From positions 7,044,035 through 7,108,034 of the forward strand of contig CM067533.1 in NCBI GenBank assembly GCA_034509925.1: a DNA stretch of 64,000 bases, in the 5' to 3' direction. Every line of letters starts with the position of its first letter. Position 1 is the first letter of the stretch. Positions 43,891-59,157 of this stretch are shown here, piece after piece. The notes beneath the pieces are model-generated. The model was not told where the DNA came from, searched no databases, and saw nothing but the letters and a program-made list of their open reading frames with translations. A program made the translations under genes and the position numbers. The DNA comes from Hirudinaria manillensis (lineage: Eukaryota; Annelida; Clitellata; Hirudinida; Hirudinidae).

Positions 43891-46800
43891 GCCTTTGAAT
43901 AAATAAATAATTACTTAAAGAATTATAAACATATTGTATGCCACACAAATAAGAATATCGATAAATTATATTAAAAAAAAAAACAAATAAAAAATCAGCT
44001 GCCTTAGGATGTATAGCTGGATCATTCTCTTTTGTTTTTTTTTTTTAGCTCATCATCATATCTCAACCTCAATCAACAACAATTCCAACAACATCTTCAA
44101 CAACTCCAACAACATCTCCAAAACAAATCCAACAACACCTCTATCAACATCTTCAACAACATCTCCACAGACATCCAACAACATAAAGCAACTCAACTCT
44201 AGCGTAAACAACTAGGGGGAAAATGACTCCCTCCTAAGCAGCCATAAACCAAAAGACAGGCCTCGTTCTGTAACGAATCACAGCCTTTAACTTATTTACG
44301 ACTGACTGACTGACTGTGCATAGGAACAACAACAACAACAACAACAACACGTGGTTTTTGTTCACTCGATAGGAAACAGCCTGGAAAGAAAAGGCCTCGT
44401 AGAAGGAAAAGCGGAGCAACTCAAGAAGTTTCCAATTATTTTCCCTTCCTACAAACTCAGCTGTGGATTTCCTCCTAGCAGACGACGACGACGACGACGA
44501 TGATGTTAGTGACGATGATAATGATGATGATCAAATTGATTTTATAATTTGTGTCGTTTGGTGTCAGGACATGTTCATGTAGTCAGAACGTTTTAGATTA
44601 TAATAAATTAATATCAAAGCAATATGATACTATTTATAATAATAATAATAACAATGTTAACAGTAGGTATGTATAGAACATCAAACAAGCCTGTAATACA
44701 ATTTATTAAATGTATTTGTTGCTTAGAAAAACAAACGACGAGTTAAGCCTGCTAAATCCTACGACCAAAAATTAAATCTGTTTATTAACACATTTACGAT
44801 AGGATATCTTTGATTCAATTTCACTGCAGTCAGTTTATAATGCGCGAGGTGTTTTAAGAAATATTCATTATTATAATTGAATGATTGATACGATTGAAGG
44901 AGTACAAAGAAGAGCTACAAGATTAAGACAATCCTGTAGGGACCTTCCCTACCAATCGAGACTAGAGAAATTGAAATTGCCAAGTTTGTGTTATAGAAGA
45001 AAAAGAGCTGATTTGATTTTGTTGTTTAAGTTGTTGACAAGTGGAATGAAAGATTTAGTTTGTCCTTCCCTTTCTGTCTGCACATATTCCAAGACCAGAG
45101 GACATGAAAGAAAACTAATGACAAGACTGGCCCACAAAGATTGCAGAAAGTTTTATTTTTGCAACAGAGTGGTCCAGGAATGGAATAGTTTGCCACAGGA
45201 GGTTGTGATGTCAAGGGATGTGGAGGAATTTAAGAGAAACTTGGACGGTTTTTTTGTTAATAGAATTTACAATTTAGATTGAGGGGTTGGTGCACTGGTT
45301 TTTGTTTTTGATTTCGGTTTCGGCGAGGGGCCGTTGGCCCGTGCTGATTTTTTTTTTCTTCAAATAATCGTTATAATTTATTTATCATAATCAATTATCA
45401 TAATCCAACCATTATTTAAAAAGGTTAATTAATTCTTAGCAAATATTTGCATATCATCTGAAACGATATCCGCCAAGGAGTCCCCAGCTATCAGACAGAC
45501 AGCTAGGGCTCACCTGCTCCAAAAAAACACCCGGCCACACGTACAGTTCAACAGGTGTTCTGAGAAAGAGCACGTGACAAACACACCTGGAGTACGTTGG
45601 TGTGCGCGTGTCCGAGTTGCTTCCTCTTCTGCATCATCTCTTTCCTCTTCTTGAATCTCCTGAAATAATCCTGAATGAGGAACGTTGCGTAGAACTTGCC
45701 GACTGTTATTTCGTCATCGCCTGGAAAAAAAAGTTCGTGAAGTTTGTTTGTTGATTTTTGTTTTGTTTGTTTTGTTTTGTTTATTTTGTTTCATCCAAGA
45801 TGTTTTTCAGTGTCTTTGTATGCGTGTATGCACGAGACTCTGTTTATGTCTGTTTATCACGATATAAGATGAGCTTTGGTTTATGATTTTTTTCGTTTTA
45901 GTAGACGCTTTGCTGATAAAATGAATCATATTTAGAGTTTAAATTTTAAATTAATTATTTATATTTTAATTATAAGTTAATTATGACCTGCAGGTGGAAC
46001 AACTTGATCCAGCAACTTTGGCGACGTCCTTTTCCAAATCTTTTTGATGACTTCTCTCAGTTCTTCATTCGCCTGATCGATGTTTCCTTGAAATTGCAGA
46101 TAATTACTCTTTAATGTGACTGGAAATAATTATAATTTGTTAAAGATAACAATTTATTTTAATAACATTTGTGAAGATATTATCGATATTTTAAATATAA
46201 ATCAACATAATATAAATATAAAAATAAACATAATACAAATTATGTAAAATTATTAATATTGGTATTATTATATTTTGTGTTTTAAGCATTTTATTATTAA
46301 TTATGCATCTCGATACCTAAGAATGAAAAGTGAAACTGAATGTGAATTTACAAATCAATTTCAAACTTTTCCAAATTATTACCGAAATAAAGAAGCATGA
46401 TTTTCGTAATTAATTAACAATTCCGAATCAATTCTGACCTTCGTTTTTAATCTTCAAGGACGTTCTGACGAGGGCAAACAGGGTGGCATTAAACATGACT
46501 GTGTGATCTACACTGTTCAGAGGCATATTCATGGACACGAGCCTCTGAATATATAAAAAAAAATATTTTTTAAAATTTTTTGATGAAATAAATAAACAAT
46601 AAAAAAAGATTTTTATTTAAATTTGTTGATAAAATAAATCAAATCTGCTTAGAACAGGATTTGAACTCTGGAGCTTTTGACTGACCTTGCAGGCGATGCG
46701 GTGGGGGCATAATTTCCCGAATCCAAGAGGAGGAGAAATCTTCCTCAGCAATTGGACAACGTCCAAATGTTTTATTTTTCCTCTGAAAATTTATTATTAT

Positions 46801-49464
46801 TATTATTATAAACTAATTAATTAATATTATAAATAAAGTATAACAAGTAATTATATAGGCCATCAAAATATCATATAGTTTCGAAACAATTACTGCCATT
46901 TTTTATTTTAATAATTTAAAATTAACTTCCAAATAAATCACGAGTGGTTTAAAGGAGCAGTTATTTTAAGTTAACTGGCTAATCAATTATTTAATTGACA
47001 CGGCCGAGGATAAATACGGCAGACCGGAAGTAGATTAATTATTCATGATTATAAATGGCCGGGCAATCGCTTTTGTTTATCAACAATGCTTGTGCATAAC
47101 ATATCTGTTCGCTTGTGAATAGAAAACCTGACACACGTTCTAAATTTTTTAAATTTTAAATTTTACACGCATATATGAAGACGACAAAAAATAAAAACCA
47201 ATGTTCAAGTATAAAGCTTACGTTTGTGCATTTTTAAGCCCCACATAATCGACCAATCAGCTCTCATCGATCCAGCTAATTATAATAATAAATGCAGCTA
47301 ATTGAATCACAACGAACTTACGTAGCATCTGGGTCGTATTCTGACCACTGGCGGACGAATTCGTCCAAGTGGTGTGGTCCAAGGATCGACCAATCACGTG
47401 TTAAATAATCAAAGTTGTCCATAATGACAGCCAGGAATAGATTCAAGATCTGAAAAATATTTGTTGAAAAATTTCTTTTCTAAATTATCAATTATAAAAG
47501 TTTATTAATTAATTAATTTTATTACTAATAAACAATTAATTAATTAATTGGACCCACGAGAAACGAGCAGATGATGTAAAACGAGATGAAAAAGGGCAGA
47601 GCGATCCATGAACTTCCGCAACGTTTTCCTTTGTCGTCCGAATTGCTGTCGCAGTACACGGTTGGTTGTTCGGAACAACTCATCATGATGTCCTGCCAAG
47701 ACTCACCCGTGGCTGACCTGTGGTTGAGTGTAATTTGTAACTTGTAATTAGTAATTAAGAGTTTGTAATTTGTAAGCATTAATTAGTAATGTAATAAAGA
47801 GTTTGTAATCATTAATTAATAAATAATCTGTAATTAGTAAGTGAGTGAGTGAGTGAGTGAGTGAGTGAGTGAGTGAGTGAGTGAGTGAGTGAGTGAGTGA
47901 GTGAGTGAGTGAGTGAGTGAGTGAGTGAGTGAGTGAGTGAGTGAGTGAGTGAGAAGATGAGTGAATGAATGAGAAGATGAGTAGGTGAGTGAGTGAGTGA
48001 GTCAATTATGTGGGGCTTAATTTGTTAGTTGTAATTGGTGAATTATAATAAGCAATAAACATTGCATTTACAAACTCGATCTGTAATTTATCTATTAGGT
48101 TATTTATTTACTTATTTATTTATTTATTTATGTAATTGTATGTTAGACTTAAATAAAGATACGGCGATGTTTGTAGATATGGAAAAAGACGCTGGAATAT
48201 AAAAAATATTTGGTATAAAAAATATTGCAGAATATCCATCGGTTGTTTTGATGAACTGAGAGATTTGTTCCTCTGGAGATCATCAGTTGCCGTTCATCGT
48301 GCTGCTTGCTTTACTTTCTATGCTTCTATGCCCCTTTATCGCTCACGTATCAATTAAGTATCAGGTGCCGGGAAGGAAAAGAAACCAGGCCTCTCTTCTG
48401 GATAATTTCTGGACCCATCCATTCATGATCTTATTGCAGTTCAATTTCTTTTTAAAGTGTTTTGCATTCTTGTTGAAATTGAGAAATTAAAAATAGTTCA
48501 TCAAGTGCTTTCCGAGAAGATTTGAATTTCAGCATCTTTTAAAAGTGATTCATCTGATATATTCTGCCACTAACATCATTTCATCATTCTCATCATCGTC
48601 GTCATCGTTGATGTCAAAGTTCATCGTCGTCGTCGTCATCATCACGTCACGTACCTGAACAAGATCATGAGAGCGGCCGGAAACGTCTGGAAGTTGTTGT
48701 TGTGTGTGATGACAGAATCTTCGTTGTCGATGGCGATCTTGCCAAGGAGCTGCACAGCAACAACAACAACAACATGACATGACATTAGTAATTATAACCT
48801 TTATTAAATGGTTAAGTAATTAATTATTACTTTTAAATAATTAATTATTAAATTAAACTTTTAAATGAGGAAACAGTAATCGTTGTTAAACGTCAGAGGC
48901 TTTTGTGATGTTGTTTTAATAAACAGACCAACAACAACAACAACAGCAACAACAACAAGTTGAATGAGTGTGTGTGTGTGGGTAGGTGGTTGAGTGATTG
49001 AGTAGTGAGTGATTGAACGACCAAGAGGACAAGAGATGAATGAAAGATAAATAAAAATCAAGCGGTTGAATCGACAACGCAATTAAGACCCATTTTGTAC
49101 CAAATATTTCCGTAACATTAGTGTTACACAATGTATTTATAATTAATATATATTTATAATTAATAATTGCAACAAATATAATTGCAATAATTCTAATTAA
49201 CGGTGACAATAAATAATTAATATCAGATCAAATACCATTCATAATGAATATTATCATTATTATTATTATTATTATTCATTATTATTATTATTATTAATAT
49301 TCATTATGAATGGTATTTGATCTGATTGTTTGACTAGTCAGAACACGTTGATTAATTATCGCTCACCTGCATCCCAACAACTGCATAGACGAAGAAGAGC
49401 ATTACTATCAGCAGGAATACGTAGGGCAGTGCCTGTAATCGATGATAGACAATTTATTAGTTAT

Positions 49465-49508
<44 letters not shown>

Positions 49509-49871
49509 TTAATAATAACAATTATTATTATCATTGTTACTATTAAAAATATATAATTATGCGAATAAAAACATTCATCATTATCATCGCCATCGTCATC
49601 GTGGTCACTATCATCAACATCATCGTCAACATCAACATCGTCGTCATCATCATCATCATGGTGGAGGTCATCGTCATAGTCGTCGTCGTCGTCGTCTCCA
49701 CCCTGTTACATCATAAATCCCGTTATGGCGGACCTGGAAAGACTTGATGAACGTCCACAGAAGGGTTCTTATTCCTTCACCTCTGCTCAGCAACTTGACC
49801 AACCTCATGACTCTGAACAGCCTAAAGAAGCTGATGCTGATGAAGTTCTGATCGGGCTGCACAAAGAAAGC

Positions 49872-49923
<52 letters not shown>

Positions 49924-50922
49924 GCGGAATAATTTATGATAATAATTAATTAAAATTTATTTTTCAAACAATTCCGTCGTTGCCTTGGTTACCGACCAGT
50001 AATTTTCCGATGACGATGTCGACGATGCTGCCGACGACAATGATGAAGTCCAACGTGTTCCAGGGGTCACCAAAGTAATTCTGATTTGGAGTAAATATGT
50101 AGTTATATAATAATAATAATAATGATAATGATGATAATAGTAATAATAATTATTATTATAATTACATTTATTATAAAATTATTTATTATAATTAATATTA
50201 TTATAACGATAAAATAAAAATCAAAAATTAAAATTGAAAACAAAATTTTAAAATTGTAAAAAATCAATCTAAAAAATTTAAAAATTTTTAAATTTAAAAA
50301 TGGAATCAAAAAGACGAAAAACCTTGATCCTGAAGGCAAAAAGTTTAAGGATGAATTCGAGTGCAAAGGCCCCCGTGAAGATGATGTTGAGAATGTCAAG
50401 GGCCGAGGTGTAGTCCCTTGGGGCACCGTCGTACTGGAGTGGTCATCAATAATCGTCATCATCATCGTCATCGACGTCGTCGTCGTCAGCATCGTTACAT
50501 AAATTATGTTAATTACGGTTTGATCAAATTACTTAAGATTAAAATCAATTCTATGTGTGAAACTGCAACCTTTAGGAAACAAAATGTCCGGAAATGAATG
50601 AGCGAAAAAACAGGAAAAGGAAGCATTGACAAGCGAGTGAATGAATGAATGAATAAATAAGTGAAGTGAATAAGTTGGTCGATGAATTGATTGATTGATT
50701 GATGAATGGATTGACGAGCTAATGAATGAGTTTCCGATGAACAGGCACTTCCAAAGCGAAAACCGGAAGTGGGTATCATCTCCTGTCGGCGTGCTTCTCT
50801 CGTCTGCCTCGTTCTGTTGCGATTCGCGCCTTAAAATTACTTTGAATCCAATTTTATTCAACGAGAAACTAATTTACTTTTGGGCCCATTGTGCCCCAGG
50901 ACTATTTGAGGTTATTTGAGAA

Positions 50923-50958
<36 letters not shown>

Positions 50959-52489
50959 ATAATAAAATAAATTATATAAATAATTATAATCTTCAGGTGC
51001 TATTTATGAGCAAACTCTCAAACACTCCCGTCCCATTGTCTACCAGGTTTCAACCGGCACAACATGCAATGCAACACCTGGCTGATAATTAAGACGGATA
51101 AAGAGTTGCTTGTATAATATACAGTTCGTTCATTGTATAATTCATTGTATACCCCCACTCCAGCACCCCTGGAAAGAGCGAAGTGCAACTTCAGGGAGGA
51201 AGAAAATAAAAACGCAGCCTGGAAAACAAGCGAGTTTTCTTTTATCTCCTTTTAAAAATCATCAACCAGCTTTTTGGCGGACGTTAATGAAGATGTTAAC
51301 ATGGCTCCCAACGTGGCTCCCAACATGCCTTGATTTCGAAATTGTTTAAAAAAGATAAAATTGCAAACGATAATAAATAATAAATGCCGTAAGAATTAAA
51401 AGAAAGAATAGAATTAATTTAGCGGCGTCGAATCAGTGATGATGACGATGACGATGATGAAGACGATGACGATGATGAAGATGAAGATACAGATGTATTT
51501 CTGATGAATTTACGAACTAATTTCACTTTCTAAACATGAATCGCTTTACAAAATGATGAAACCTTGTGGATGCATTAACATCGATTATTTGTTAACTGAT
51601 TATTTATCTTAAAAATATTTTTTCAAAAGTAAAAATTCGAACAACAACAACAACAAAAGCGTTGAAACCATCATCAACAACAACAACAACCCACCTTCAT
51701 GGCAAGGGTGACAGTATTGAGGAGGATGAGTATGAAGATGAAGTACTCGAAGCCCTGAGAGGTGACGATCCACCAGACCTTGTGCTGCATGTGATTCTTG
51801 GGTATGTACCTCCTCTGGGGTCGGGCCTTGAGTGCAAACTCGATGCACTTTCTCTGTTTTAAAAACACGTCCGCTGCAATTATGCGACTGGAACGCCGTG
51901 GAGCCGCCAAATTCCCGCCACGGTCATTTTCGTCTGCTTTTTTGCGTGTGTTCGTGTTTTATTTTTTTAAGTATTTTTTTATTAAAAGCGCGAGATTCAC
52001 TGAGATGGAGTTTCGCTGAAACTGAAATTGAAATCCAAAGTGGATGTTTTTTTTTTGTTTTTCTCGAAAAGCCGCAAAATGTCTGACTCGGTTTTTTTTT
52101 TGTTGGAGGGGAAAAGGTGGAGGAACAGAAAAAAGAAATAAAAAAGGATCGAAAGAAGAGGAGGAAGAGGAGGAGGAGGAGAAATGGAAGATGGATGAAT
52201 GAAAGATGGTTTCGTAAACAATCAGGTGTTCGTTCCTTTCCAAAGGGAAACGAAGATGAGTGGAAAAGCTTTTTCCAGGGTTTAAAAAAAAATAAATTTA
52301 AAAATAATGAGAAAAAACTTCCGCCATTTCTGAGTTCGTGGTAATGTTTCATGTGTAAGTGGTACATTGTCGAGATCATTTGGACATTGTCGTTTGGATC
52401 ATCAGTGCCATCATTACCAGCATCAGAATCACCATCAATATTATTATTATTATTATATTTGAATATTATTTATGATGATGATGATGATG

Positions 52490-52526
<37 letters not shown>

Positions 52527-55500
52527 TTGAATATTATTTATGATTATTATTGGCATCTTTACTAACGTAACCATCGTCATTATCATCGTCACAATCATCA
52601 CTACTGTCACCATCATCATCGTCACCATCATCGTCATCGTCATCACCGAACCAGATTGACGTTCGTAATAGGATTTGAGACCTGGTTCTTGTCCAACTCG
52701 CAGTTCTTGTATTCCTGTTCGCCTTCCTTTTGAAAGGTGACGATGACGAAACCAACGAAGATGTTGACCATGAAGAAGGCAATGATGATGATGTACACGA
52801 AGAAGAAGACGGCTACGAAGGGCCGTGACATTTGAATCGGCCCGCGGTCCTCTTCTGTCGAGTCGATGCCTCTGATCATCAGTCTGCAATGCAACACAAA
52901 GGTTCGATTGTCTGTCTGTCTGTTTGTGTTTTGTTTTTAATTTAAAATAAATTAATTAATTATCCTTAAAGAGGATACATGAGTCATTGTTTTATTAATT
53001 AATTAATATTAGTAATTAATCAATTTAATTAATTAAGCGCAAGTCTGCGTTGACCCAAAGGTAAAATAATTCATTTAATTAAAAAAACCTTAACACGAAC
53101 TAAAGACGATTTAAAAGGCATTTCGATTGTTTGTTTGTTGTTGTGATGAATATTGATCGTCTTGCTGAATAATGAATATCAAGTAGGTTTGAGATTGGAG
53201 AGTTGTTATTAAACAATTAATTAACATAATTAATTATAAGAAGAAAATAATAACAAAGGATTAATACGCAAAAGTCTAAAAGAAATCCCAAAAATCATTA
53301 TCGTCACCCAAAAAATAAACTTCCTGATGAAGTAAAATTGAAGGCACATTTAAATGAATAAATTAATAATAATACATGGTGCAATTTTTGGAATTAACGA
53401 AATAAATATTTAAATCATCAAAAGCGAGATCGCAACCATCTCCATCGCCGACGTCGTCGTCATCATCATCATGTCGTCGTCGTCATCGTCATCATCATCA
53501 TTAACGTTATTCTGGTCTCCTCGAGAATAATAATAATAAAAAAAAATAGGAAAAAAAGAAAGAATCATTTGAACCCACGTCGGCCAGCCCTCGAAGGTGG
53601 CAACGGTGAACAGGGTCAACATGCCCTTGCTGACGTCATCGAAGTTGAACGGGTTGTTGTCCCACGTCCTTTCGTTGACCGAAGCAATAGGGGGATCGTC
53701 AGACGAGAAGTCGATGTAGTGACCTCTGCGGGGGCAATTAATTAAATAATTAATTAAATAATTATTTTTGTTATAATTTAACAAGTACTTAACGACCAAG
53801 TTACTTGTTATTAAATATGATTGCTTTAATTATCGGTTAATTAATTTTTAATGATTAATCTAATAATGTTTAATTGAATTATTTTGGTTTATTAATTAAT
53901 TAATTTTAATGTAGATCATCTTAATTTGGTCAATCAGTTAAGTGATCGAGTTAATCAATAACTGGTTTTAACATCGTCATTCAGTTGATTTTGTAAAATC
54001 TAATTTTTAATTTTTAATTATTTGTATTTAAATTTTGAATTAAATTTAAGAAATTCAAGAAGTTAAAGTTTATTAAATTAGATTTTCTGACAGGAAAAAT
54101 AAATGAATTTCCATACTGGCAGGTCTCCATTGTCAGCTGTGTTTCGTCAGAGCATTTGTAAAACGTTCCCTGAAATTAAAAACAAGTTGGTCGGCCATGT
54201 TTATATGTGTAATTCTGGAAAGATTTTCTTGGCGGAAATAAATTATTATTTAAACAATTTATCATAATTAAATGAAATATAATGAATTGTGCTTAAATAT
54301 TGGATTTAATGAGATTTAAATTATATTTTTACAAATATTTAAAAAAAAATTACCTTGCGAGTTATAAACTCAGAAATTTGAAAGTTTAATGAAACAATTT
54401 AAAAATAAATTAGAGTAAATAAATTAAATATAATTTATACTTTATAATCATTTTATGACTTGGATGTTTTTGTTTTTTGAGTGGTTTCATGGACAGCCAT
54501 ATTACTTTGTTGCTATGGCGACGACGACATCATTTTTGGTTAGGTGATTAATTGAATTAATTAATTAATTTATTTATTTATTTATTTTAAATATTTTATT
54601 GCATTTAATTTCTGTAAATTTTTAAGAATAATTTTAATTATAATTTAAGAATATTTTAAAGTTGAATAATTATTTTTCATTTTTGACAAAATGGAAAATA
54701 ATTTTAAAATTGCGATGATTTTAATTCCATTTCACATCGCAAATTGTCAAATTAATGACTTTGAAAATATAAAATTTTTTTACCTTAAAAAGTTGAACTC
54801 CGATGACTGCAAACATGAACTCGAGCAGAAATGTGACCAACATGATGTTATAAATAGTCTTCACTGCTACTATAACACACTGGAGTACTCTCTGGTAATT
54901 ATAAATAATTATAAACATTAAATAATATTAAATATTAATTTTTTTTTTTAATGCAAATAATGTTTGTTATATCATTTAATACAAGAAATTGTTTATATTA
55001 TTTACGATAAGTAATAAATCGAAATTTACCTTGTCACTAATAAAATTATTAAATAAATTGTAATAAAAATGCTTAATATTATTTGTAAACATCATTTGTT
55101 TGTAATTTAATTATTTTTAAATTGTAAATAATTATTGTAGCAATTTCCAGAACATCTTTCAGTAATCCCGTACGAAAAGTCTACGTTTAGTGGCAGCTTA
55201 GCAAGAATATGGATATTACATCCAAGAGAATAATTATTCATAAAATACTCGTATAATTTATCATTTCCTTGGGATTATTCTGAGTTTTAAATTAGTTTTT
55301 TTTTATATTTGAATTAAATTTCTCAGAAATATTTTGTCATTTGTATAGAAACTGCCTTTTATTATTTGTCTGCCCGTGAGAATAAAGTTTTAAAAATATT
55401 TTATTATTTCACAAATATATTAAATAATTATTAGTAAAATATAATTTGAAATATTATTATATTATTAAATTAAATATTATTAGGTAAAAACACTATTAAT

Positions 55501-58500
55501 ATATTTTTGACATTAAATACATTAAACATATTAGTAAAATTACAATTTTGACGTTTAAACCATAAAACAATGTAAACATTAAATCTCCCTCTCTGACCTT
55601 AAGACCTTTGGCCCTGTTGATTGCCCTCAGAGGTCTCAGAACCCTCAATACCCTCAAAATCTTCACGACACCCATTGCCTCGTTACTGAAATTAATAGAA
55701 TTATAATTAATTAAAATTAATTAAAAATTATTAATCAAATGTTATTTTAACTAAATTAATTTGCCGATAGGTTTTAATAGTTAATTGATAATTAATTAAA
55801 AGTTACTTGATCCAAGTAAAATCAATAGAATTTAATTAATTATAAATAATTATTAATTAAATTTAATTTAATTATAATTAATTATTAATATTATTAAAAT
55901 TAATTACGTGCTTAATGTCAATAACAGTGACCAGTTCAGAAAAATCCCTTTTAAAATTTTTTAAAAAATATAATAATTTAAAATATGATTTTAACTAAAC
56001 TTATTGAAGTTAATTCAAGCACAAATAATTTGGCCATAATAATTGGCCCATCAAATATATGTCACATTTTCTGGGGCAATGCATTTTATAAATTACTTTC
56101 CTTGGCACATTGTGCAAATGAGATAAATTATGCTCATAAATACACCGACAAATTTTATTATCATTGTTATTATTAATATTATTATTATTATTAAATAATA
56201 TTATAATTAATATTATTATTATTATTATCACTGTTGTTGTTTTTGTGGTTGTCACCGTCTGTATCATCTAATAACAACAGTTATTTGTATTTATAAATTT
56301 CCAAACAAACTAATTATCATACAATTTATAATTACATCCAACTACAAATTATCACCTCATTTAAGGATAAAACAAAAACATCTTAGAGTACAAACGGTAT
56401 AAAACGTGATTCCAATAAAATCAATAATTAAAATAACATTAAAAAATAAAATAATTTAAAAATAATTTTAAAATAAAATAATTAATTAATTAATTAAATA
56501 ATTAATAAATCTAACTCGATTGCAAAGGAGATGAGGGCAAATATAACAACGAGCATGTCAAGCAGATTGAAGAGACTCCTGCAAAAGGATCCTCTGTGCA
56601 GAACCAAACCATAAGATACCAGCTGGAAATTATTATTTATAAACATTAATATTTAATATAAATAATTATTATAATATTATTAAGATACAATATATATATA
56701 ACATTATATTTAACAATATATATAAATATAATTATGAATATATAATGAAATAATTCCGTTAGTAATTAGCGGAATAAAAGTTAATTTATATAATAATAAT
56801 CATTAAATAGCTCTGTTTCTTCATGGTAATGATTCTAGTTCAATTATCAGGATTTGTTAAATATTAAGATTTAAAATATCTAACATATGTTACTGATAAA
56901 TAATTTCGTTTCTTGTGAAATTAATAATTATAATTTCTTTAAACGACTAATTAATTAATTAATGCAGTTAATTTTATTTTATTTTATTTAAAAAATAATT
57001 TCAAGTAATTTCTCTTCAATATTTACTTTGAGAAGCAGTTCAATTGTAAAAACTGTTGTGAAGAAGTATTCAAAGTTCTTGAGAATCTAAAAAAAAAACA
57101 TAATTTCATATTTTTATTCATAATTCATAATATTTATGATATTTCAAAAATATAATAAACAAGTATTATTAAATTTTAATTAGGTAATTATTCAATATAA
57201 TTTATTGTTATGTCGAATTAGGGAAAAGAAACATTTTCTTAAATTAATATCCAAATAATTAAATTGCTTTCCTGACTCCAAATAAAATAATCATTTCAAC
57301 AAATTTACAAACTAATTGCAAATAATGCCTTCGTAAATTATTTCTAAATTATTCTTGCAACACGTCACTAACAAATGACAGAAATAGCAGAATTAAATTG
57401 CAGTTCGTTTCATTTTAATTTCCAAAACAATCACACATTAAAACAAACAAACAAACAAACAAACAAACAAACAAACAAACAAACAAACAAACAAACAAAC
57501 AAACAAACAAACAAACAAACAAACAAACAAACAAACAAACAAACAAACAAACAAACAAACAAACAAACAAACAAACAAACAAACAAACAAACAAACAAAC
57601 AAACAAACAAACAACAAACAAACAAACAAACAAACAAACAACCAAACAGACAGCCAAAGAAACAAAACAAACCAGATTTCGCTCGGACTTTGAGGTCAAG
57701 GGGTCTTCGCAGGCCAATGTGATGCTGCTGGCTATGATGCAAATGAGGATGAAGTTGCACCAGTAGGGATGGGTGCAGATCCAATGGCAGAGGACTCTGA
57801 ACCTGAGAGGAGAGGAAAGGTCATCGATCAGGTCAACGAAAGGTCACAGAGGTCAAGGTAGCAGCGAGTTGCATAACAACTTATCGTGGCAGTGTTTCAT
57901 TCGCCAACAATGTTTGCTTTCAAGACGACGAAGACGACGACGATGGTGTTGACGATGATGATGAGGCCGATGATGATGACAACCGAAAGAGGCTTTTCAT
58001 CGCGATGGTAATAATGATGATAATGATTATGAATCATCGGAGCGAAAATGTAAAGTATTTTTAAATGCTATCGTTTATATAAACTAATATCACCTATCAT
58101 CGCCATGCATTAGCAATACATCACCGTCATCGTCATCGTCGTCGTCGTCATCACTTGGTGATTCATCAAGTTAATTATCACGGTCACAAATTAACGGGCG
58201 CCGATTGACAAGGGAAACTACCATATTTTTTTAGAATAAAAATTTAATTACAAGTAAATTAAGACAGACATTAATAATGATCATCTGCCATAATCATTGG
58301 CATCATATTTGCAATCTCCATTTCCAAAGATATTTGTGCATTTAAAATATTTATTTCAAATAAATAATAATAAATAAATAATAAGTAATACAAAATAATA
58401 ATAATAAATAGCATAAAATAAATAATAATAAAAACCAGTATAAATTCCAAATTGCAAATTGCAAATCAGAACGAATGCATACAACTTCTCCAACCATGTT

Positions 58501-58651
58501 TATAAAGAAACGATCGTCCTTGAAATAAAAGCCCAAACATTAAAACATTATTTTAATATTTAAGTACTTAAAAGTTTGAAAATGAACAAACAAACAAAAT
58601 AAATGTGCAAGGTTATAAAATAATAAAATTATAAAATTGCCTAGTAATCAA

Positions 58652-58719
<68 letters not shown>

Positions 58720-59117
58720 GGTCATCAAGGTCATCCATGTCTTCAGTTTCTACAGGGGTGTCATGGTAATTATTTAAATGTTTTAAAACATTTAATTAAT
58801 AATAACATTATAGTAATAATAATAATAATAATATAATATAGCAAAATAATATAATGATATAATATAATAATTAAAATATAATAAAAATATAATCATACTT
58901 ATTGGATGGACTGAAGACAAAGAATGAGCTGAACGGTGGTATTGGCTTAATCTTGGTCTTGATGTTCGACATTCTCCTCGGTCTTGCACCTATTTTTGGC
59001 TTTTCATCTTCCATGTCATCCACGTGATCCACTTCAAGGTCATCCATGTCTTCAGTTTCTGTAGGGGTGTCATGGCAATGATTTAAATGTTTTAAAACAT
59101 TTAATTAATAATAGTAT

Positions 59118-59157
<40 letters not shown>

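Larger units (their letters stand above)
47549..51860 (-). other. Cav1 domain IV exons
   Basis: In gene order: about 51695-51860 ([42 protein letters not shown]1), about 50330-50435 ([23 protein letters not shown]2), about 50000-50088 ([23 protein letters not shown]3), about 49737-49856 ([23 protein letters not shown]4), about 49366-49433 ([23 protein letters not shown]5), about 48655-48755 ([20 protein letters not shown]), and 47549-47718 ([18 protein letters not shown], then Cys-rich turret and [13 protein letters not shown] of IVS6). The donor after KLL in the IVS3 exon is GTCGGT, weak but required for frame. Confidence 0.93.

Noticed and set aside
46655..46680. B-box-like TTCAAATCC on the minus strand suggesting a tRNA
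   Set aside because: The place where the A-box and anticodon arm should be is the calcium channel EF-hand-region exon; no cloverleaf can be drawn.
47838..48003. Candidate CRISPR-like or other regularly spaced array
   Set aside because: It is a plain tetranucleotide repeat with no spacers, in animal DNA; the same applies to the other simple repeats in the window.
51959..52344. Lys/Arg/Glu-rich and Ser/Pro/Phe-rich frames
   Set aside because: Opposite-strand translations of a purine-rich intronic stretch; no conserved protein signal and no matching exon in the channel alignment.
57375..57784. Lys-Gln-Thr-Asn and Leu-Phe-Val-Cys repeat proteins
   Set aside because: Artefacts of the (CAAA)n microsatellite.
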